This document shows, one piece after another, positions 48,348 to 57,986 of a DNA stretch of 64,000 nucleotides. The translations under genes and the position numbers were made by a program. The notes beneath the pieces are model-generated. The model did not search any database, had not been told where the DNA came from, and was given only the letters and a program-made list of their open reading frames with translations. The DNA comes from Methylocella silvestris (GTDB lineage Bacteria > Pseudomonadota > Alphaproteobacteria > Rhizobiales > Beijerinckiaceae). The DNA is taken from contig NZ_PDZR01000016.1 of NCBI RefSeq assembly GCF_002891535.1, forward strand, positions 1 to 64,000, in the 5' to 3' direction. The stretch's first letter is position 1, and every line of letters starts with the position of its first letter.

Positions 48348-48864
48348 GTTTGGTCCCAACCCCTGAATGCGCTCTACGCCCTCGCAGGCGCCCAACTGCG
48401 CAGCGAACCGGCAGTCAGCGTTGGCCCTGCCGCACGATCCCGCAGCGGGTTCGGCGGACGGCTGTCCATCACGGCGAGTGTGCAGCAGCAAAGTTGCCCA
48501 TTCGTTACCCGCCGCAAAAGGAGGCCGTTGCGGCTAAGCCGCGAAATTTCGCGGGGGACAGCGCGCCGGTCGCCCTGATGCAAGGTCGCGAAGGCAGGCT
48601 GTAGGATAAGATGCGCGAATCGGCTTTCGGCGGAGTGGCTTTCAACCCGGATTTTTGCCAGAAGAACCGGCCTCGATGGGCGAAATCACCGGAAATCCGA
48701 ATGGTGAAGGAATGATTTTATTAACGAATGCCCGTTAAGGTTACGAAACTCGTACCGAAGGATTAACGCCAGGCGCTGGCAGGTCCGGGCTGGCAGGTCC
48801 GGGCGAGCGGCCTCTGAACGATCTCGCGCCGGCAGGCGACCGACAGGGCAAGTGGGGACCTCAG
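48348..48864. promoter_or_regulatory. ctrA promoter region
   Basis: 517 bp. Near ctrA lies TTAACGAATGCCCGTTAA (two TTAA half-sites spaced 10, at about 48719-48738) and a further GATTAACG at about 48759-48766. A GAATC (CcrM-type GANTC) is at 48617-48621. The half-sites suggest autoregulation but do not fit TTAA-N7-TTAA exactly. Confidence 0.5.
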
Positions 48865-49566
48865 ATGCGCGTTTTATTGATTGAAGACGACAGCGCCACC
48901 GCTCAGAGCATTGAGTTGATGTTGAAATCCGAGAATTTCAACGTCTATGCGACGGACCTCGGCGAAGAGGGCGCCGACCTCGGCAAGCTTTATGATTATG
49001 ATATCATCTTGCTTGATCTGAACCTTCCCGACATGTCCGGTTATGAAGTCCTGCGCCGGCTGCGGGTCGGCAAGGTTAAGACGCCGATTCTGATCCTTTC
49101 GGGGTTTGCCGCCATCGAGGACAAGGTGAAGGGCCTTGGCTTCGGCGCCGACGATTACCTGACCAAGCCTTTCCACAAGGACGAGCTCGTCGCCCGCATC
49201 CACGCCATCGTGCGGCGCTCGAAGGGCCATGCGCAATCGGTCATCGCGACCAGCGATCTCATCGTCAATCTCGACCAGAAGACTGTCGAGGTCGACGGCG
49301 CCCGCGTGCATCTGACCGGCAAGGAATATCAGATGCTTGAGCTGCTCTCCCTGCGCAAGGGGACGACGCTGACCAAGGAGATGTTCCTCAATCATCTTTA
49401 TGGCGGCATGGACGAGCCCGAGCTGAAGATCATCGACGTATTCATCTGCAAATTGCGCAAGAAACTCGCCAACGCCAGCCGCGGCCGCAATTACATCGAA
49501 ACGGTGTGGGGCCGGGGCTATGTGCTGCGCGAACCGCTCGACGACGAAGAGCGAATCACGGCCTGA
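48865..49566 (+). CDS. ctrA: Cell-cycle response regulator CtrA
   Basis: 233 aa. Receiver with IEDDS, phospho-acceptor Asp51 in [22 protein letters not shown], and [30 protein letters not shown]; OmpR-type DNA-binding domain [55 protein letters not shown] ending [13 protein letters not shown]. CtrA controls motility, division and, in Caulobacter, blocks initiation at the origin. It is convergent with chpT. Confidence 0.97.
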   Translation: MRVLLIEDDSATAQSIELMLKSENFNVYATDLGEEGADLGKLYDYDIILLDLNLPDMSGYEVLRRLRVGKVKTPILILSGFAAIEDKVKGLGFGADDYLTKPFHKDELVARIHAIVRRSKGHAQSVIATSDLIVNLDQKTVEVDGARVHLTGKEYQMLELLSLRKGTTLTKEMFLNHLYGGMDEPELKIIDVFICKLRKKLANASRGRNYIETVWGRGYVLREPLDDEERITA

Positions 49567-49609
49567 ACTAGCGGCGCGCCTGGTAGTCATTCAGATTTAG
49601 CGACGTGCG

Positions 49610-49631
49610 GCGCCGGCTTCGCCGCCGGCGC
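49610..49631. terminator. GC hairpin between ctrA and chpT
   Basis: GCGCCGGC-TTCGCC-GCCGGCGC, an 8-bp stem in the convergent gap. No T-tract, so a bidirectional stop is possible but not certain. Confidence 0.4.
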
Positions 49632-49674
49632 GACACAGGCGAGTCGCCTCAAACCGCTTTTTCCTCGACCTTGG

Positions 49675-50367
49675 TCACGCGGCCTCGCTCCGCGCCGGAG
49701 CCGTGGGCGTCGCCTCGATCGCAACGAAATCCGCCGCCGTCTCCGCGTTAAGGCGCATACCCGCAGCCTGCGCGACGAGGGCGGCGTAATAAGGCTGGAT
49801 CGCATGGGCGTCGATCGCCTCCGTCGGCGCGCCGGCAAGGATCGCCGCGGTCAAGGGGGCGAGCTTTGCGTTCTGCCCTTGCGCCGTGACCCGTATGGCG
49901 ATTGACGGCTCCGTCGCGCCATCGTCACCTGCGCCCGCCGGCAAAGTCGGGGTTTCGACCGTAATCACGCCGCCGCGCGGAATGGCGGCCGCGGCGATCA
50001 GGCAAAGATTGAGGATCAGCTTGACCTTGTTCTTCGGCAGAAGGACTCGGGGCGCCCTCCAGTCGAGCCTGATCTTTGCATCCGGAAACAGGCCCCGCGC
50101 GACTTTTTCGGCATCGCCCGTGTCGATCGAGGCGCCCGCTGAGCCAGCGGCGCCGAAAGCGAGGCGACAGAACTGCAGCCGCGCCGAGGCATTTTCAGCG
50201 CTGGCGCGAATCAGCTGCAAGGCCTCGGCGCGCATGTCGGCGTCTTTTTCGTCCTCCAGGATCTCAAGGCCATTCACAATCGCTCCGACAGGGCTGATGA
50301 CGTCATGGCAGACGCGGGAGCAGAGAAGCGCGGCGAGATCGAGGGGATCGAGTGCGATTTGCGTCAT
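49675..50367 (-). CDS. chpT: Histidine phosphotransferase ChpT
   Basis: 230 aa. Phospho-acceptor His21 in LCSRVCHDVISPVGAIVNGLEIL, the dimerisation helices after it, and the degenerate ATPase-like C-terminal half (LPKNKVKLILNLCLIAAAAIPRGG). ChpT passes phosphate from CckA to CtrA and CpdR. Located convergently next to ctrA, an uncommonly close pairing of partners. Confidence 0.92.
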   Translation of the reverse strand: MTQIALDPLDLAALLCSRVCHDVISPVGAIVNGLEILEDEKDADMRAEALQLIRASAENASARLQFCRLAFGAAGSAGASIDTGDAEKVARGLFPDAKIRLDWRAPRVLLPKNKVKLILNLCLIAAAAIPRGGVITVETPTLPAGAGDDGATEPSIAIRVTAQGQNAKLAPLTAAILAGAPTEAIDAHAIQPYYAALVAQAAGMRLNAETAADFVAIEATPTAPARSEAA

Positions 50368-50743
50368 GGGTGCCTGTATCGTTCAAGGCCGCCCGGCCGG
50401 CGCGCGGCGCAGCGAGCTTACGGGCGGCAACTTAATAAATTATAGTCTCATGTCAGGCTAGGGCGGCGTCGCCACGCGGCGGCCATTGTAAGCGAATCCA
50501 GCGATTCTTTCGGTCTGGTCGCACGAACACCAAATCGTCGCCCTTAGGGGATTATAATAACTGACGGATTTGCTCAGTTATCTCTCGGCAAATTTCATAA
50601 TTCACATTATTTGACACGATCTGCCTGTGGCCGGATCGAAATACCCAACCGGGCGTTTTTTCCCTGGGCGGCGAACCTTCGAATTGGAACGGCAGCTTTC
50701 GACAAGCGCATTTTTAATCGTCAGATGTAAAGAGATTTACAAA
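50368..50743. promoter_or_regulatory. Leader of the ScfR-type regulator with a possible operator
   Basis: 376 bp. A perfect inverted repeat TAACTGA-N9-TCAGTTA lies at 50558-50580. TTTGC (50569-50573) and GCAAA (50588-50592) enclose its right arm, recalling the TTTGC/GCAAA sites of related acyl-CoA-responsive regulators. AT-rich on both sides. Confidence 0.45.
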
Positions 50744-52183
50744 ATGGGCGCCGAATCAGCACCGAGAAAGATTTTTGCCGGACCCCGCCTGAAACGCCTG
50801 CGCCGTGAACGGCGCCTCACTCAGGCCCGCATGGCCGACGAGCTCGACGTCTCGCCGAGCTATTTGAACTTGATGGAGAGCAATCAGCGGCCGATCACCA
50901 GCCCGGTGCTGACCCGCCTGACAGAGGTCTACGGCCTCGACCCGCGCGACTTCGCGGAGATTGACGGCGAGCAATCCGCCGACGACATCGAGCAAATCCT
51001 CGCCGATCCGCTGTTTCACGACGCCTCTGTGCCGCGGACGCAGATGCGCGAGGCAGCCGAGAATGCAGCCGCCCTCGTGGCGGCCATGCTTAAGCTCTAT
51101 CGCGCTTACGCCGCCGCGCGCGAGACGAGCGACACAGTGGGCAACGCCGACGGCAATCGCGACGAGCCGCCGCCCGGCGAAGAAACGATCGCCCGAGTCG
51201 GCGCCATCCTCCAGCAAGAGCGCAATTATTTCTTCGAGATCGACGCCGCCGCGGAATTGCTCGTAGCCGGCCTCCAGGTTGACGAGCGCGGGCTTTATGC
51301 CGCGCTCGCCGATTATTTGCGTTCCCGCCACGGCGTCCGGCTGCGACCGCTACAGCTCGAAGCCATGGGCGGCCGGCTTCGCTGGTATGATCATCACCGC
51401 AAGCAGCTGATGCTGTCCGAGATCCTGGATCAGCCGGGCCGCACCTTTCAGGCGGCCTATCAGGTCGCGCTGACGGAATTCAGCCCGCTTCTCGATGCCG
51501 TCGCCGCACGGCTCACGCCGGCGGATGAAGCGGCGACGCGCAAATTGCTGCGGGTGACGCTCGCCAATTATTTCGCCGCCGCGGTGATGATGCCTTATGA
51601 TCAATTTTATGAAGCGGCAGAGCTGACAAGCTATGACGTCGAGGTGCTGGCTGCGCGCTTCGGCGCGAGTTTCGAGCAGGTCGCCCATCGGCTCACGACG
51701 CTGTCGCGCGAGACCGCCCGCGGCGTTCCCTTCTTCATGCTGCGGATCGATATAGCCGGCAATGTCTCAAAGCGGCTTGCGCCGCGGCGCTTTCTCCTGG
51801 CGCAGTCGGGCGGCTCCTGCCCGTTGTGGAACATCCATGCAAGTTTCACCGAGCCGAACCGCATTCTGACGCAGGTCGTCGAACTGACCGATGGCTCGCA
51901 ATGGTTCTCGATTGCCCGCGCGACGCAGCGCCCTGTCGCGGCCTGGGGAGCCATACAGCCGCGCTTTGCCATCGTGCTTGGCTGCGAGCTGAGATATGCG
52001 CGCCAGCTCGTCTATACGAGAAGCCTCGACCTCGACGCCCCCGAGCCAACTCCGATCGGCGTCGGCTGTCGTCAATGCGACCGCCCAAACTGCCTGCAAC
52101 GCGCGGCTCCGCCAGCGCGCCGGCAGCTCGTCATCGACGAATTGACGCGCAATGTCGCGCCTTTTCCATTCAAGGATATTTAG
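50744..52183 (+). CDS. XRE/IrrE-like short-chain acyl-CoA regulator (ScfR/MccR-like)
   Basis: 479 aa from the ATG at 50744. N-terminal HTH (GPRLKRLRRERRLTQARMADELDVSPSYLNLMESNQRPI), then the IrrE/DUF955-like region in which the usual HExxH is replaced by VALTEF, so no metallopeptidase activity is expected. C-terminal DUF2083-type Cys motif GVGCRQCDRPNCLQRAAPP. Members repress or activate short-chain fatty-acid (propionyl/acetyl-CoA) genes. Probably controls distant genes; none adjacent. Confidence 0.88.
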   Translation: MGAESAPRKIFAGPRLKRLRRERRLTQARMADELDVSPSYLNLMESNQRPITSPVLTRLTEVYGLDPRDFAEIDGEQSADDIEQILADPLFHDASVPRTQMREAAENAAALVAAMLKLYRAYAAARETSDTVGNADGNRDEPPPGEETIARVGAILQQERNYFFEIDAAAELLVAGLQVDERGLYAALADYLRSRHGVRLRPLQLEAMGGRLRWYDHHRKQLMLSEILDQPGRTFQAAYQVALTEFSPLLDAVAARLTPADEAATRKLLRVTLANYFAAAVMMPYDQFYEAAELTSYDVEVLAARFGASFEQVAHRLTTLSRETARGVPFFMLRIDIAGNVSKRLAPRRFLLAQSGGSCPLWNIHASFTEPNRILTQVVELTDGSQWFSIARATQRPVAAWGAIQPRFAIVLGCELRYARQLVYTRSLDLDAPEPTPIGVGCRQCDRPNCLQRAAPPARRQLVIDELTRNVAPFPFKDI

Positions 52184-52300
52184 GCGCCCGCCCGAAAAGC
52201 CGAAGGCGTTTTGGACCGCGCGGATGCCTTGAAACGATCGGTTACAGCAAAAGTCCGTTCAAGCCAGATCGGCTTTCGCTCCAGAACTCCGCCTGGCCTC

Positions 52301-53569
52301 TTACGTGTTCATCGCCTCGAAGAAGGTCGAATTGCCTTTTGGCGTTTCGCGCAGTTTTCCGAGCAGGAACTCGATGGCGTCGATAGTGCCCATCGGATTG
52401 AGGATGCGGCGCAGGACATACATTTTCTTGAGGATGTCGGGCGGGACCAGCAGCTCTTCCTTGCGGGTGCCAGAGCGCGTGATGTCGATTGAGGGGAAGA
52501 CGCGCTTGTCGGCGACCTTGCGGTCGAGAATGATTTCCGAATTGCCGGTGCCTTTGAATTCCTCAAAGATCACTTCATCCATGCGCGAGCCGGTGTCGAT
52601 CAAGGCGGTGGCGATGATCGTCAGCGATCCGCCTTCCTCGATGTTGCGCGCGGCACCAAAAAAGCGCTTCGGCCGCTGCAGCGCATTGGCGTCGACGCCG
52701 CCGGTCAGCACCTTGCCCGACGACGGCACGACAGTGTTGTAGGCGCGCCCGAGCCGCGTGATCGAATCGAGCAAAATTACCACGTCGCGGCCATGCTCAA
52801 CGAGGCGCTTGGCCTTTTCGATGACCATTTCGGCGACCTGGACATGGCGCACCGCCGGCTCGTCGAACGTCGAGGAAACGACTTCGCCATGCACCGAGCG
52901 CTGCATGTCGGTGACTTCCTCGGGCCGCTCATCGATCAGCAGGACGATCAGATAGCATTCGGGATGATTGGCGGTGACCGACTGCGCGATATTCTGCAGC
53001 AGCACCGTCTTGCCCGTCCGGGGAGGAGCCACAATCAGCGCGCGCTGGCCCTTGCCGATCGGCGCGACGATATCGATGACGCGCGCCGACAGATCCTTGC
53101 GAGTCGGATCCTCGACCTCAAGCTTCAGGCGCTGATCGGGATAGAGCGGCGTCAGATTGTCGAAATGGACCTTGTGCCGGACTTTTTCCGGGTCCTCGAA
53201 ATTGATCGTGTTGACCTTGAGAAGGGCGAAATAGCGCTCGCCCTCTTTCGGACTGCGGATCAGCCCTTCGACCGTGTCGCCGGTGCGAAGGCCGAAACGG
53301 CGAATCTGCGAGGGCGACACATAAATATCGTCGGGACCGGCGAGATAATTGGCTTCCGGCGAGCGCAAAAATCCAAAACCGTCCTGCAAGACCTCGATGA
53401 CGCCCTCGCCGATAATCTCGATCTCGCGGCTGGCCAATTGCTTCAAAATCGCAAACATCAACTCCTGCTTGCGCATGATTGAGGCGTTTTCGACTTCGTG
53501 CTCTTCGGCGAACCCAAGCAATTCGGTAGGCGACTTGAGCTTCAAGTCTTGCAGCTTAATTTCCCGCAT
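52301..53569 (-). CDS. rho: Transcription termination factor Rho
   Basis: 422 aa from the ATG at 53569 (AAGGA upstream), giving [26 protein letters not shown]-binding [29 protein letters not shown], Walker [27 protein letters not shown] and the Q/R-loop [61 protein letters not shown] are all intact. Part of the leftward arm beside hemJ-hemE. An in-frame start at 53602 is weaker. Confidence 0.98.
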   Translation of the reverse strand: MREIKLQDLKLKSPTELLGFAEEHEVENASIMRKQELMFAILKQLASREIEIIGEGVIEVLQDGFGFLRSPEANYLAGPDDIYVSPSQIRRFGLRTGDTVEGLIRSPKEGERYFALLKVNTINFEDPEKVRHKVHFDNLTPLYPDQRLKLEVEDPTRKDLSARVIDIVAPIGKGQRALIVAPPRTGKTVLLQNIAQSVTANHPECYLIVLLIDERPEEVTDMQRSVHGEVVSSTFDEPAVRHVQVAEMVIEKAKRLVEHGRDVVILLDSITRLGRAYNTVVPSSGKVLTGGVDANALQRPKRFFGAARNIEEGGSLTIIATALIDTGSRMDEVIFEEFKGTGNSEIILDRKVADKRVFPSIDITRSGTRKEELLVPPDILKKMYVLRRILNPMGTIDAIEFLLGKLRETPKGNSTFFEAMNT

Positions 53570-53813
53570 CGGGATGACGTCCTTGGAGATAAGCGCGATC
53601 AATCGCGCGCAAAGGCAGGAAGGCTAGTGACTGGAGCCTGATCCCCAAACCGGCCGGTCCTTCGATATCTGGAGCCGACTGGAGCTTGAGGACCCGATCA
53701 GGCGGGACGCGTCAGCGTCGCTACCGACAGCCGTTGACCTGCAGGGGGGAACCCATTCGATAAAACACTTTGCCTGCTTTGACAAGCAAGCACGCCGCCG
53801 ATTGCGCCCTTCG

Positions 53814-54239
53814 TCAGGGCTTCAGGACGACGAAGATCACGACGCCGATCATCAACAGCGTAGGGACTTCGTTGATTACGCGATAAAAACGAGCGGTGCG
53901 CCGGTTTATTCCGGCCGCGAAGGTTCGGCGCGCGGCATCGAAATAGAAATGCAGCGCGCTCAGCAAGATAACCAGCGCAAGCTTTCCATGCAACCACCCT
54001 GCCATCAGGAATTCGCCCTTGATGGCCAGCGTCAGGCCCGAAATCCAGACGATGACCATTGCCGGCGTCATGATGGCATGGATTAGCCGTCGCTCCATGA
54101 TCTCGAAGGTTTTGGCGAGTTCCGAGCCCTGCGCCGCTCCTGCGTGATAGACGAATAGCCGCGGCAGATAGAGCATTCCGGCCATCCAGGCGATCACTGC
54201 CAGGATATGGACGGCCTTGATCGCGAGGTAGAGCGTCAC
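53814..54239 (-). CDS. hemJ: HemJ-type protoporphyrinogen oxidase
   Basis: 141 aa, about four membrane helices. Starts [32 protein letters not shown] with the conserved early His; [18 protein letters not shown] and [19 protein letters not shown] follow, and [24 protein letters not shown] ends it. HemJ oxidises protoporphyrinogen IX in the penultimate haem step. The GTG start overlaps hemE's TGA by 4 bp (GTGA). Confidence 0.92.
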   Translation of the reverse strand: MTLYLAIKAVHILAVIAWMAGMLYLPRLFVYHAGAAQGSELAKTFEIMERRLIHAIMTPAMVIVWISGLTLAIKGEFLMAGWLHGKLALVILLSALHFYFDAARRTFAAGINRRTARFYRVINEVPTLLMIGVVIFVVLKP

Positions 54240-55300
54240 CTACGCCCTCCCCGCCGCACCAGATCGACGAGGGCTGCGACATTTTCGACGGGGGTCTGCG
54301 GCGTTACGCCATGGCCAAGATTGAAAACATGCGGCCGGCCCCGGAACGCCTCGAGAATGTTCCGCGTCGCGGTTTCCAGCGCCGCGCCGCCAGCGATGAG
54401 CGCCAGCGGGTCGAGATTGCCCTGCACAGCGCGTCCTGATGAAAGGGCGCTTGCCGCCCAGGCAGGATCGACGGCGCTGTCCAATCCGACGGCGTCGACG
54501 CCGGTCTGATCGGCAAAACTGACGAGCCTCGGCCCGACGCCCTTCGGAAAGCCGATGATCCTCACGTCGGGATGCCGGCTCTTGACGCCGGCGACGATCG
54601 CTTGCGTCGGCGCAAGGCACCAGCGCTCGAATTCGCCCGCCGGAAGAACGCCGGCCCAGGTGTCAAAAATCTGAACCGCCTCGACGCCCGCGTCGATCTG
54701 CCGGCAAAGATAGCGAATGGAGGCGTCGACCAGGCGATCGATCAGACGCAGGAAGAGGTCCGGCTCACGATAGGCGAGAAGACGCGCCGGCCCCTGATCC
54801 GGCGTGCCGCGGCCGGCGACCATATAGCTCGCAACTGTCCAGGGGGCGCCGCAAAAACCGATCAGCGCCGTCTCTGGCGACAGCGCCTCGCGGATGCGCG
54901 TGATCGTCTCAAACACCGGTTCGAGCCGACCAAGGTCGATCTCATCGTTCAGCTTCGCGAAAGCCTCATCCGTCAGGATCGGCTCGAGCCTTGGCCCTTC
55001 ATTGACCTCAAAACGCACTTTCTGGCCGAGGGCGTCCGGCACGACAAGAATGTCGCTGAACAGGATCGCCGCGTCGAACCCAAAGCGGCGGATCGGCTGC
55101 AAGGTCGCCTCGGCGGCGATTTTCGGGGAATAGCAGAAATCGAGAAAACTCGGCGTTTTCGCGCGCAACTCGCGGTATTCGGGCAAATAGCGTCCCGCCT
55201 GCCGCATCAGCCAGATCGGCGGCGGAAAGAGCGCTTCTCCGTCAAGGACGCGCAGGAATTTCTTTGCCGCGGGCAGAACTGACAAGAGGCCGTCTTTCAT
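54236..55300 (-). CDS. hemE: Uroporphyrinogen decarboxylase
   Basis: 354 aa from the ATG at 55300; earlier ATG (55339) and TTG (55378) codons remain possible and none has a clear ribosome site. [19 protein letters not shown] and [16 protein letters not shown] are the two signature blocks; [14 protein letters not shown] is the C-terminal one. It removes four carboxyls from uroporphyrinogen III. In Caulobacter hemE borders the replication origin; the same arrangement is present here. Confidence 0.96.
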   Translation of the reverse strand: MKDGLLSVLPAAKKFLRVLDGEALFPPPIWLMRQAGRYLPEYRELRAKTPSFLDFCYSPKIAAEATLQPIRRFGFDAAILFSDILVVPDALGQKVRFEVNEGPRLEPILTDEAFAKLNDEIDLGRLEPVFETITRIREALSPETALIGFCGAPWTVASYMVAGRGTPDQGPARLLAYREPDLFLRLIDRLVDASIRYLCRQIDAGVEAVQIFDTWAGVLPAGEFERWCLAPTQAIVAGVKSRHPDVRIIGFPKGVGPRLVSFADQTGVDAVGLDSAVDPAWAASALSSGRAVQGNLDPLALIAGGAALETATRNILEAFRGRPHVFNLGHGVTPQTPVENVAALVDLVRRGGRR

Positions 55301-55439
55301 AAAAGAGAGAATCTTAGAGACTGGCTTATTCTTATTCATATTGGAGGGTCGATTAGGCTGCCGCAGCGCTTTCCACAATCGCTTTTGCGGCGCAGGACTT
55401 ATCCCCTGAAATCACCTGCCGGGATAGGCCGGCGCGCGG

Positions 55440-55454
55440 TTAAGATTTCCTTAA
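55440..55454 (+). promoter_or_regulatory. CtrA-binding site 1 in oriC
   Basis: TTAAGATTTCCTTAA followed by C: exact TTAA-N7-TTAA(C). Confidence 0.8.
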
Positions 55455-55466
55455 CGATTGAGCCGG

Positions 55467-55481
55467 TTAACGCTTCCTTAA
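55467..55481 (+). promoter_or_regulatory. CtrA-binding site 2 in oriC
   Basis: TTAACGCTTCCTTAA followed by C: exact TTAA-N7-TTAA(C), 12 bp from site 1 and sharing its TTCC spacer end. Confidence 0.8.
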
Positions 55482-55630
55482 CACTTTTGGACGACCAAGG
55501 CGGCGAACAGCCGCCCGTGTTGTTCACAGGCTTGTGAGGGCGCCATTACAGCCTCGGGCCTGTGCGTCTTTCTGTGATCTCAGGGCCGGACCGTGCGGGC
55601 GTTTGGCTGATGTTCGGGCTTGCGATATAG

Positions 55631-55649
55631 TTATCCACTCTTATCCTCA
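55631..55649 (+). promoter_or_regulatory. Two adjacent DnaA-box-like nonamers
   Basis: TTATCCACT and TTATCCTCA, one and two mismatches from TTATCCACA, in the same orientation and spaced 1 bp. Confidence 0.6.
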
Positions 55650-55699
55650 GTTATGAGCCCCGCCGATAAGAGGGCGAAAACATCGTCGGGAGGCAGGCC

Positions 55700-56533
55700 A
55701 TGGGGCGCCATCACGTCAATTTGCATCTCATTTCGGATGCGACGGGCGAGACCCTGATCGCGGCGAGCCGCGCCGTTGCGGCCCAGTATCATGGCGTCTG
55801 CGCCATCGAGCATGTCTATCCGATGGTGCGCAGCCATGCGGAGCTCGAAAAGGCGATCGTCGAGATCGAGGCCGAGCCGGGAATCGTTCTGTTCACCCTG
55901 GTCGACCAGGATCTTGCGCGCCGCCTGATGGAAGCCTGCGCCGCCATCGGCGCGCCGAGCCTTTCCATTCTCGCGCCGATCATGAGCCTGTTCGAATCCT
56001 ACATCGGGACGGCCGTGACGCCGCGTCCGGGCGCGCAGCATTCCCTCAACGCCGATTATTTTCGCCGGATGGATGCGCTGAATTACACGATGACGCATGA
56101 CGACGGACTGCAGTCGGAGAGTTACGAGGCGGCTGACGTCGTCTTGATGGGGGTTAGCCGCACCTCGAAAACGCCGACGAGCATCTATCTCGCCAACCGC
56201 GGCGTCAAAACCGCCAATCTACCCTTCGTGCCGGATATGCCGTTGCCGAAATCGGTCGAGAATCTGCGCAATCCGCTCATTGTCGGCCTGCTCGCCTCGC
56301 CGGATCGGATCGTGCAGATCAGGGCCAATCGCCTTTTGACCATGAACTCCGACCCCGAATCGCCCTATGTCGACCGCAGGCTTGTCGCTGAGGAAGTGGC
56401 CCAGTCGAAGAAACTGTTCGACGCGCGCGGCTGGCCGACGATCGATGTGACGCGGCGCTCGATCGAGGAGACCGCGGCGGCGATCATCGGCCTGCACAAG
56501 CTGCATAAAATGAAATTCATCTCCGCTGCATGA
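55700..56533 (+). CDS. ppsR: Bifunctional kinase/pyrophosphorylase regulator (DUF299, RP001 family)
   Basis: 277 aa. VNLHLISDATGETLIAASRAVAAQY at the start and MGVSRTSKTPTSIYLANRGVKTANLPFVPDMPLP carrying the P-loop-like G-x3-SK-TPT motif. These enzymes phosphorylate or dephosphorylate pyruvate phosphate dikinase or PEP synthase. The family is the RP001 gene found directly beside the Caulobacter origin. It overlaps maf by 4 bp (ATGA), starting a tight operon. Confidence 0.92.
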   Translation: MGRHHVNLHLISDATGETLIAASRAVAAQYHGVCAIEHVYPMVRSHAELEKAIVEIEAEPGIVLFTLVDQDLARRLMEACAAIGAPSLSILAPIMSLFESYIGTAVTPRPGAQHSLNADYFRRMDALNYTMTHDDGLQSESYEAADVVLMGVSRTSKTPTSIYLANRGVKTANLPFVPDMPLPKSVENLRNPLIVGLLASPDRIVQIRANRLLTMNSDPESPYVDRRLVAEEVAQSKKLFDARGWPTIDVTRRSIEETAAAIIGLHKLHKMKFISAA

Positions 56534-57147
56534 ACGGTCTCTGGCTTGGCGACGCGCCGCTGTTGCTCGCCTCGAAAAGCGCTTCGCGCGCCGCGCTGCT
56601 GCGGGCGGCGGGGATTCCATTTGAGGCGAGGGACGCCGCCCTCGACGAGCGCGCCGTCGAGGCCCCGCTGCTGCGGGTCGGGGCCGGCGCTGACAAGATC
56701 GCCCGGATGCTCGCGCGCGAAAAAGCGCTCGCTGTCGCGGTGCGCGAGCCGGGACGGCTGACGCTTGGCGCCGACCAGACCCTTGGCTGCCGCGGCCGGC
56801 TGTTCACGAAGGCGGAAGACCGTGCGGGAGCGGCCGCGACGCTCAACGCCCTGTCCGGACAAACCCACGAGCTGCATTCCGCGCTTTGCATCGCCCGCGA
56901 TCAAAAAATCCTGTTCGAGGCGGCTCCCGTCGCCCGGATGACGATGCGGGCGCTATCGCCCGGTTTCATCACAGCCTATCTTGATGCGACAGGCGAGGGC
57001 GCGCTCGGCAGCGTCGGCGCCTATCAGGTCGAGGGACTGGGGATGCAACTGTTCGAACGGATCGAGGAGGATTTCTCGGTCATCATGGGCCTGCCGCTGC
57101 TGCCGCTTCTCGCCTTTCTACGTAAAGCGGGCCTTGTCGCATCATGA
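56530..57147 (+). CDS. maf: Maf-like nucleotide pyrophosphatase
   Basis: 205 aa. LLLASKSASRAALLRAAGIPFE opens the Maf fold; DERAVEAPLLRVGAGADKIARMLAREKALAV carries the metal-binding region, and TLGADQTLGCRGRL the conserved GADQ catalytic Asp. It removes pyrophosphate from non-canonical nucleotides. Overlaps ppsR and aroE by 4 bp each. Confidence 0.93.
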   Translation: MNGLWLGDAPLLLASKSASRAALLRAAGIPFEARDAALDERAVEAPLLRVGAGADKIARMLAREKALAVAVREPGRLTLGADQTLGCRGRLFTKAEDRAGAAATLNALSGQTHELHSALCIARDQKILFEAAPVARMTMRALSPGFITAYLDATGEGALGSVGAYQVEGLGMQLFERIEEDFSVIMGLPLLPLLAFLRKAGLVAS

Positions 57148-57986
57148 GCGCGGCCCCTCCACGCGCCTTCGTCGTCGGCTGGCCGATCGCTCATTCGCGT
57201 TCGCCGATCATCCATAATTATTGGTTGCATCAGCTCGGCCTTGCCGGGCGCTACGAGGCGGTCGCCGTGGCGCCGCCAGATTTCGCCGATTTTGCGCAAA
57301 ACCTTGTCGCCAGCGGCTTTGTCGGCGGCAATGTCACGCTGCCGCACAAGCAGAAGGCGTTCGGGCTCGTCGCCGAGGCGACTCATTCGGCGCGACGGCT
57401 CGAGGCCGTCAACACGCTGTGGATCGAGGACGGCAGGCTCTGCGGCGACAACACCGATCCGGAAGGGTTTCTTTGCGCTCTCGATGAGGCCGCTCCAGGC
57501 TGGGAGGCGATCCCCGGCGAGGCGGTGGTGCTCGGCGCCGGCGGCGCCGCGCGCGCAATTGTCGCCGCGCTGATCGAACGCGGCCGCGGCGTCGTCCTCG
57601 CCAACCGCACGCGGGCGAGCGCGGAAGCGCTCGCCGCCCATTTTGGCGATGCGCCGAAGGTTGTCGATTGGCGCGATCTTCCGGCTGCGCTCAAAAGGGC
57701 GGCTCTTCTCGTCAATACGACGTCGCTCGGAATGAAAGGCCAGCCGCCGCTCGATCTCGACGTCGGGCTGCTGCCGCAGGAAGCGGTCGTCCATGACATC
57801 GTTTATTTTCCGCTGGAGACGGCGCTGCTGCGCGACGCCCGGGCGCGGGGCCTTCGCGTCGTTCCAGGGCTCGGCATGCTGCTGCATCAGGCGGCGCCCG
57901 CCTTTGCGCGCTGGTTTGCGAGGCGCCCACAGGTGACGCCGGAGCTGCGCCGCCTCGTCGAGATCGATATTGAAAAAGCGCTCTGA
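57144..57986 (+). CDS. aroE: Shikimate dehydrogenase
   Basis: 280 aa. VGWPIAHSRSPIIHNYWL (shikimate-binding Ser-x-Ser), GGNVTLPHKQKA with the catalytic Lys, GDNTDPEGF with the Asp, NADP-binding VVLGAGGAARAIVAAL and NRTRASAEALA. Reduces 3-dehydroshikimate in aromatic amino-acid synthesis. Third gene of the ppsR-maf-aroE-coaE-dnaQ operon; the TGA overlaps the coaE ATG by 1 bp. Confidence 0.95.
   Translation: MSAAPPRAFVVGWPIAHSRSPIIHNYWLHQLGLAGRYEAVAVAPPDFADFAQNLVASGFVGGNVTLPHKQKAFGLVAEATHSARRLEAVNTLWIEDGRLCGDNTDPEGFLCALDEAAPGWEAIPGEAVVLGAGGAARAIVAALIERGRGVVLANRTRASAEALAAHFGDAPKVVDWRDLPAALKRAALLVNTTSLGMKGQPPLDLDVGLLPQEAVVHDIVYFPLETALLRDARARGLRVVPGLGMLLHQAAPAFARWFARRPQVTPELRRLVEIDIEKAL

Larger units (their letters stand above)
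55301..55699. other. Predicted chromosomal replication origin (oriC)
   Basis: Gap between divergent hemE and ppsR. It carries two exact CtrA sites TTAA-N7-TTAA (55440-55454 and 55467-55481) and DnaA-box-like nonamers TTATCCCCT (55399-55407), TTATCCACT (55631-55639), TTATCCTCA (55641-55649) and TTGTTCACA (55520-55528). An AT-rich tract spans about 55295-55350 and a GAATC CcrM-type site is at 55309-55313. Flanking order hemE-origin-ppsR(RP001)-maf-aroE-coaE-dnaQ matches the Caulobacter Cori setting. Genes diverge from the gap on both sides as replichores should. Confidence 0.85.
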
